Positions 60,493 to 64,000 of a stretch of 64,000 nucleotides of DNA are shown here, in pieces; the stretch's first letter is position 1, and the number at the start of each line of letters is the position of its first letter. A program made the position numbers and the translations under genes. The notes beneath the pieces are model-generated. The model saw nothing but the letters and a program-made list of their open reading frames with translations, made no database searches and was not told the DNA's origin. The DNA comes from Halomonas sp. SpR1 (GTDB taxonomy: Bacteria > Pseudomonadota > Gammaproteobacteria > Pseudomonadales > Halomonadaceae): positions 1-64,000 of the forward strand of contig NZ_JAUAMB010000015.1 of NCBI RefSeq assembly GCF_031010175.1, read 5' to 3'.

Positions 60493-62050
60493 AGCGCGCG
60501 CCGCCCAAGGTGGGGCTGGTATCGATGGTCACGCTACCGCCGTGCCCGGCCATGATTTTCTGCACAATCGAAAGCCCTAACCCGTAGCCGCCGGAGCTGC
60601 GGGCACGGCTGTCGTCCAATCGGGCAAAAGGCTTGAAGATATCCGCCCGCGCCTCAGGGGGAATGCCGGGGCCGTCGTCTTCAACATCGATACGCACCAG
60701 ATTGGGCTCATCCCAGAGTTGAATCACCACCTGGGACTTGGCGTGACGGCAGGCATTACCGACTAAATTCTGCACCGCGCGCTGAAGATAGCGCGGCTCC
60801 GCCAGCAGTTCGATTTCAGGCCCTGGGGCAAGCGCCAGCGCCAGGCCTTTATGCAACGGTGACAGCGTATCAATCACCCTTTCTGCCATAGCCCGGCACT
60901 CTACCAGCGCCGTTTCAAGCTCGGCGCCGTTCACTGTTTCCCCGCCCAGGCGCGCATAGGTGAGGATTTCATCGACCAGTTCATCGAGCTCGGCAATATC
61001 CGCATCGATACCCTGAAGCTGGCGGCGGATGGCGGGCTGGTCGGTCATATCCTCGACCATCTGCACGGCAAAACGAATGCGCGCAACTGGCGTGCGCAAC
61101 TCGTGGGAAACCGCCCGAATCATCTCTTGCTGGCCACGCAGCAGGCTCTGCACCTGATTGGCCATGCCGTTAAACGCCATGCCCAAACGACCTAAAAAGT
61201 CGCCGCTCTCTACCTTTACCCGGGTTTCCAGGCGCCCGCTGGCGATCCTTGTGGCGGCCAGTTCCAGCCGTGCCATGCGGGCTTCAATGCTACGCATAAT
61301 CAAATAGATGATCAGGCTGAGAACAATCATCAACCCCACCAGGAGAGGTAGATGTAAATTTAGAGGAAGGGTGTCGCCGCGGGAAATAGGCCCTGCTTTC
61401 AGCCATTCTGACTCGCCGGGCAGTTGATAGAGCAGCGTAATTGACAGCTTATCGGAAACGAGTTGAGTGATAACGTTGCCGCTGGCCAGCTGAGCCTGTT
61501 GCGCCTCCGTTAGCCCTGCAGGCAACGAAGACAACCGCTGCAACGGCCAACTCCCTGAACGCAACTGGGCAATGCGGTCATCACGCTCTTCCGCTGGCAC
61601 TGCCGCGAGCCACTCGCCAAGCAGCTCCATGCTGCCATGCCACTGATGCTCGCTCCAGTCATTAAGGCGTGCTTGCAGCAGCCAGGTATCTCCAGGCAAA
61701 CGCTGCTGCAACAGCCAGGGTTTTTCGACGACCAGAATTCTGCCTTGCTCCAACCGTGAGCGCTCAAAATAGCCCAAATCCGCCTCGCTGATGGGCTGCA
61801 GAGTCAATTGCAAATCAAGCTGTTCTGAAAAGTGTTCAAGCAAAGCATTTCGCTGCTCTACCGACGCATCGGCTAGCCGATGCGTCATCAGTGACATGGG
61901 GAGCGCGGCGAGTTGCTCACGATAGTCTTCGCGGCGCACCTGTTCGATAAAGGAGCGCCCCACCAAGGCGATCACAAACACCACCAGTAGCGCGATGCCC
62001 AGCAACAAATAGAAGCGTAAAAACGAGCCGTGACTAAGCACCCGCCGCAT
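60455..62050 (-). CDS. Sensor histidine kinase, RstB-like
   Basis: A 531-residue membrane kinase. Transmembrane helix 1 at about 12-32 and helix 2 at about 234-252 bound a periplasmic sensor region of some 200 residues; HAMP follows (MARLELAATRIASGRLETRV), then the dimerisation domain with phospho-acceptor H316 (SHELRTPVARIR) and the ATPase domain (LVGNACRHA; VEDDGPGIPP; GGYGLGLSIVQKI). It is most like RstB. The ATG at 62050 with AGAGGGA upstream is preferred to 62074. Its 3' end overlaps metR by 38 bp on the opposite strand. Confidence 0.87.
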   Translation of the reverse strand: MRRVLSHGSFLRFYLLLGIALLVVFVIALVGRSFIEQVRREDYREQLAALPMSLMTHRLADASVEQRNALLEHFSEQLDLQLTLQPISEADLGYFERSRLEQGRILVVEKPWLLQQRLPGDTWLLQARLNDWSEHQWHGSMELLGEWLAAVPAEERDDRIAQLRSGSWPLQRLSSLPAGLTEAQQAQLASGNVITQLVSDKLSITLLYQLPGESEWLKAGPISRGDTLPLNLHLPLLVGLMIVLSLIIYLIMRSIEARMARLELAATRIASGRLETRVKVESGDFLGRLGMAFNGMANQVQSLLRGQQEMIRAVSHELRTPVARIRFAVQMVEDMTDQPAIRRQLQGIDADIAELDELVDEILTYARLGGETVNGAELETALVECRAMAERVIDTLSPLHKGLALALAPGPEIELLAEPRYLQRAVQNLVGNACRHAKSQVVIQLWDEPNLVRIDVEDDGPGIPPEARADIFKPFARLDDSRARSSGGYGLGLSIVQKIMAGHGGSVTIDTSPTLGGARFTLLVPRRDPPA

Positions 62051-62070
62051 GATGCTGTCCCTCTGAATGA

Positions 62071-62829
62071 TCAACTGTCTTTAACGAAGAGATAACCTTT
62101 ACTGCGCACGGTCTTGATCCGGTGAGGCTGGTTAGGATCATCACCAATTTTGGGTCGAATGCGCGATACGCGGACATCAATAGAGCGGTCTTGGCCGTCG
62201 TACTTAATGCCCCGTAGGTCGCTGAATATCTCTTCACGGGTGAGCACACGGCCTGCGTTACGACCCAATAGCCAAAGCAGGTCGAATTCGGCACTGGTTA
62301 AGTCGATACGCTCACCCGAGAGCCAGGCTTCGCGAGTCGCGTTATCGATCTCCAGATTTTCAAAACGCAGCCGCATTTCGCCGTCTGGAGCAGGCCCATC
62401 GGCGCGGCGCAGCAGCGCGCGCATGCGCGCCAGCAGCACCCGCGGCTGAACTGGCTTCGGCACATAGTCGTCGGCACCCATTTCCAGCCCCAAGACCTGA
62501 TCAAGGTCGTCAGTGCGCGCGGTCAGCATCATAATCGGGCCGGCAAAATTAGGTCTAACGCGGCGGCAAATCGCTAGACCGTCCTCCCCAGGCAGCATTA
62601 AGTCTAAAATCACCAGATCGGGCTGCAGGGTTAAAATGCGGTCGACCCCTTTAGCGCCGTCTGCTTCCAGCGTTACTTGGAAACCGTTAGCTTCCAGGTA
62701 ATCACGGGTAAGCTCGGCCAGACGCTGGTCATCCTCAATGATCAAAACATGATCTTGATCGGGATAGTCAGGCGTTACAGACTCTCGCGACTCAAGCGCC
62801 TGAAATTGCTGTTCCAAATGATCTACCAT
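62071..62829 (-). CDS. OmpR/PhoB-family response regulator, RstA-like
   Basis: A 252-residue response regulator. Receiver domain: acidic residues E32-D33-D34, phospho-acceptor D76 in LVILDLMLPGEDG, the K in VPKPVQP; a C-terminal winged helix with LTSAEFDLLWLLGRNAGRVLTREEI and DRSIDVRVSRIRPKIGDD. RstA-type regulators act with RstB. Stop and kinase start are 20 bp apart, so the two are one operon. The start is uncertain: the ATG at 62829 has GAGG immediately adjacent; the first 25 residues are unconserved. Confidence 0.88.
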   Translation of the reverse strand: MVDHLEQQFQALESRESVTPDYPDQDHVLIIEDDQRLAELTRDYLEANGFQVTLEADGAKGVDRILTLQPDLVILDLMLPGEDGLAICRRVRPNFAGPIMMLTARTDDLDQVLGLEMGADDYVPKPVQPRVLLARMRALLRRADGPAPDGEMRLRFENLEIDNATREAWLSGERIDLTSAEFDLLWLLGRNAGRVLTREEIFSDLRGIKYDGQDRSIDVRVSRIRPKIGDDPNQPHRIKTVRSKGYLFVKDS

Positions 62830-63059
62830 CCTCTTTATGCACTCCGCTTAGGCTGTTTATTTTCTCACCCGCTCATCCAATACCAACGCAGGCGCCCCAT
62901 GATTGGCACTCAGGATAACTCAAATCCACCAAAACACCCGCTTCTGTCGCTACAATGGCGCGTATTGATGAGTGGGTGTAGCCAGACACTTGATTCTTCC
63001 TCAAGCGAGGACTAATGTGTAAACGCTAACTGTCGACAATTTGACAGGGGGAGCCTGCC

Positions 63060-63200
63060 ATGGGAAGTAGCAAAACGAAAAGTGTTATAAAACGTGTTTA
63101 CGTTCCAGCCCAAGTGCGCGACCTGCCCAATGGGGAGAAGTTAAAAATCCCAGGGCATTATAAGGCGCCGCCCGGGGAAGGAAACGACACCATTGAGTAA
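63060..63200 (+). CDS. Small basic protein of unknown function (46 residues)
   Basis: ATG at 63060, with CAGGGGGA seven bases upstream, opens a 46-residue frame: basic N-terminus (MGSSKTKSVIKRVYVP), then AQVRDLPNGEKLKIPGHYKAPPGEG and NDTIE. No transmembrane segment or cysteine. It is followed by a strong terminator, so the gene is probably expressed alone. It is divergent from the rstA-like gene. I do not recognise a family. Confidence 0.7.
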   Translation: MGSSKTKSVIKRVYVPAQVRDLPNGEKLKIPGHYKAPPGEGNDTIE

Positions 63201-63234
63201 TGTTTGATAAGTATATCTATTGCTAAAGCATATT

Positions 63235-63270
63235 AAAAAGGCAGACCATCAGTGGCCTGCCTTTTTTTTT
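63235..63270 (+). terminator. Strong rho-independent terminator after the 46-residue gene
   Basis: Ten-bp stem AAAAAGGCAG / CTGCCTTTTT (63235-63244 and 63257-63266) with an inner CCA/TGG pair, then a continuous T-run of nine to ten bases. Well placed 35 bp past the stop at 63200. Confidence 0.88.
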
Positions 63271-63342
63271 CCGCTACTTTTTGCACCTACTTTTCTTACA
63301 CTACACGTTTTGCGCAATTGCAAGAAGCGTGCTTTTCAGCGG

Positions 63343-63522
63343 CTACCCTTTGGGCCCAAACAGAAACCATGCAATTAAACCAACTAACGGGAAAAACAGC
63401 AGCACGAGTATCCATACCAGCTTAGCAAGACCGCCTGCCCCGCTTTTGGCCACTTTAACAATGGCCCAAATCACAATAATGAGCCAAATTAGTCCTAATA
63501 ATCCACCTACTTCAATGCCCAT
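63343..63522 (-). CDS. Small PLDc_N-type membrane protein (59 residues)
   Basis: ATG at 63522 with AAGGAG at seven bases encodes 59 residues. Two hydrophobic helices (about 5-23, VGGLLGLIWLIIVIWAIV; and 33-55, LAKLVWILVLLFFPLVGLI) frame a short loop; the end AWFLFGPKG matches the W-x-(F/L)-x-G-(P/R) hallmark of the PLDc_N domain found at the N-terminus of cardiolipin synthases. Single-domain proteins of this type are common; function unknown. The cardiolipin synthase in this window lacks this domain, but no link is shown. Confidence 0.85.
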   Translation of the reverse strand: MGIEVGGLLGLIWLIIVIWAIVKVAKSGAGGLAKLVWILVLLFFPLVGLIAWFLFGPKG

Positions 63523-63594
63523 AGCAACTCCTTAGCGTGTTGGCACTCGTGTTAACTTAGACAATCATATCAATGGCACATTCACAAGCTGAAC

Positions 63595-64000
63595 TCACTG
63601 CTCGGGAAGGCTCAACACCATCTCACCCGCCTGTATTTCTATCGACAATAAATTCAGAAAGCTCATGCCGAGTAGAACGGTGTCGCGCTCCATGCCAGGG
63701 CTGATTGACCCCTGTACATTCTGCACTTTTAGTCCGCCCAGGGAAACCTCATCAAGCTCCGTTAAAGCACCTTCCACTCGGCCGTTGGCGGTATTGAACC
63801 AAGCGCTACGCCCGGGCTCAAGGCCTAACTCGCTTGCCAAATCGGCCGGTATGGCGACATAGGTGGCGCCAGTGTCTAGCAAAAAGGTCACCGGTGTGCC
63901 ATTGATGCTCCCTGGGGCCTCGAAATGCCCGGCACGGTTACGCTTCAAGGTTACTGGCTCACCCGCAGGCAGAGTCTGCACAATATTGGCGTTGGGGCGC
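63595..64000 (-). CDS. Retropepsin-like aspartic protease, 5' end outside the window
   Basis: The frame is open to the window edge (RPNANIVQTLPAG...), so the gene starts beyond 64000; a GTG at 63981 is internal. The visible 134 residues contain an aspartyl protease domain of the clan AA type seen in bacteria: LKRNRAGHFEAPGSINGTPVTFLLDTGATYVAIP with the catalytic DTG, and LGMSFLNLLSIEI near the C-terminus. Such proteins are usually membrane-anchored and of unknown substrate. The stop is at 63595. Confidence 0.85.
   Translation of the reverse strand, partial: RPNANIVQTLPAGEPVTLKRNRAGHFEAPGSINGTPVTFLLDTGATYVAIPADLASELGLEPGRSAWFNTANGRVEGALTELDEVSLGGLKVQNVQGSISPGMERDTVLLGMSFLNLLSIEIQAGEMVLSLPEQ

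Overview
This 64 kb window is a chromosomal segment of a gammaproteobacterium, most likely a Halomonas-type organism (Halomonadaceae). The basis is gene content and order (nadC/ampD, dapA-bamC-purC, perM-tusA-bepA, argS-SPOR-hslVU, ubiE-ubiJ-ubiB-hisE-tatABC), acidic linkers in the pyruvate dehydrogenase E2, and a moderately high GC content. The genus is inferred from remembered protein similarity, not from a search. Nearly all genes are core housekeeping genes; the only clear mobile DNA is in the first kilobase.

Layout. 1-0.9 kb: the tail of an IS3-family transposase and a decayed, internally deleted IS30-family transposase. 1-4.7 kb: a NarL/LuxR-type response regulator next to acetyl-CoA synthetase (acs), then an SprT-type protein. 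4.7-8.8 kb: a YecA/UPF0149 protein, cardiolipin synthase, rsmJ, tsaB and adk. 9-14.9 kb: aceF and aceE (pyruvate dehydrogenase) and ampD. 14.9-24.8 kb: nadC, a GNAT acetyltransferase, trmO, purC, bamC, dapA, a Bcp peroxiredoxin, perM, tusA, bepA and nadA. 25-30.3 kb: two identical tRNA-Lys genes, rluB-scpB-scpA, a DUF2442 protein and radD. 30.4-39.7 kb: a zinc-ribbon microprotein, purL, mltF, tadA, tesB, a malic enzyme and rpmE. 39.9-48.3 kb: priA, a 152-bp nested palindromic element, argS, an FtsN-like SPOR protein, hslV, hslU, a DUF971 protein and ubiE. 48.4-52.8 kb: ubiJ, ubiB, hisE and tatABC. 52.9-64 kb: elbB, hemB, ppk1, divergent metE/metR, an RstAB-like two-component system, two small proteins too short for usual ORF cut-offs, and the 5'-truncated end of a retropepsin-like protease.

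Functional links. acs and aceEF both supply acetyl-CoA; the regulator beside acs resembles the CrbR position and a perfect palindrome lies upstream of acs. nadA and nadC are two steps of NAD synthesis. bamC, bepA, mltF, ampD, the SPOR protein and tatABC act on the envelope. scpAB, priA and radD act on chromosome maintenance. tsaB, trmO, tadA, rluB, rsmJ, argS, the tRNA genes and rpmE serve translation.

No phage, CRISPR, defence or secondary-metabolite cluster is visible. The least explained sequences are intergenic: the nested palindrome between priA and argS (42195-42346), a 15-bp tandem repeat between hisE and tatA, a 13-bp tandem repeat between rpmE and priA, the palindrome upstream of acs, and a 46-residue microprotein at 63060.
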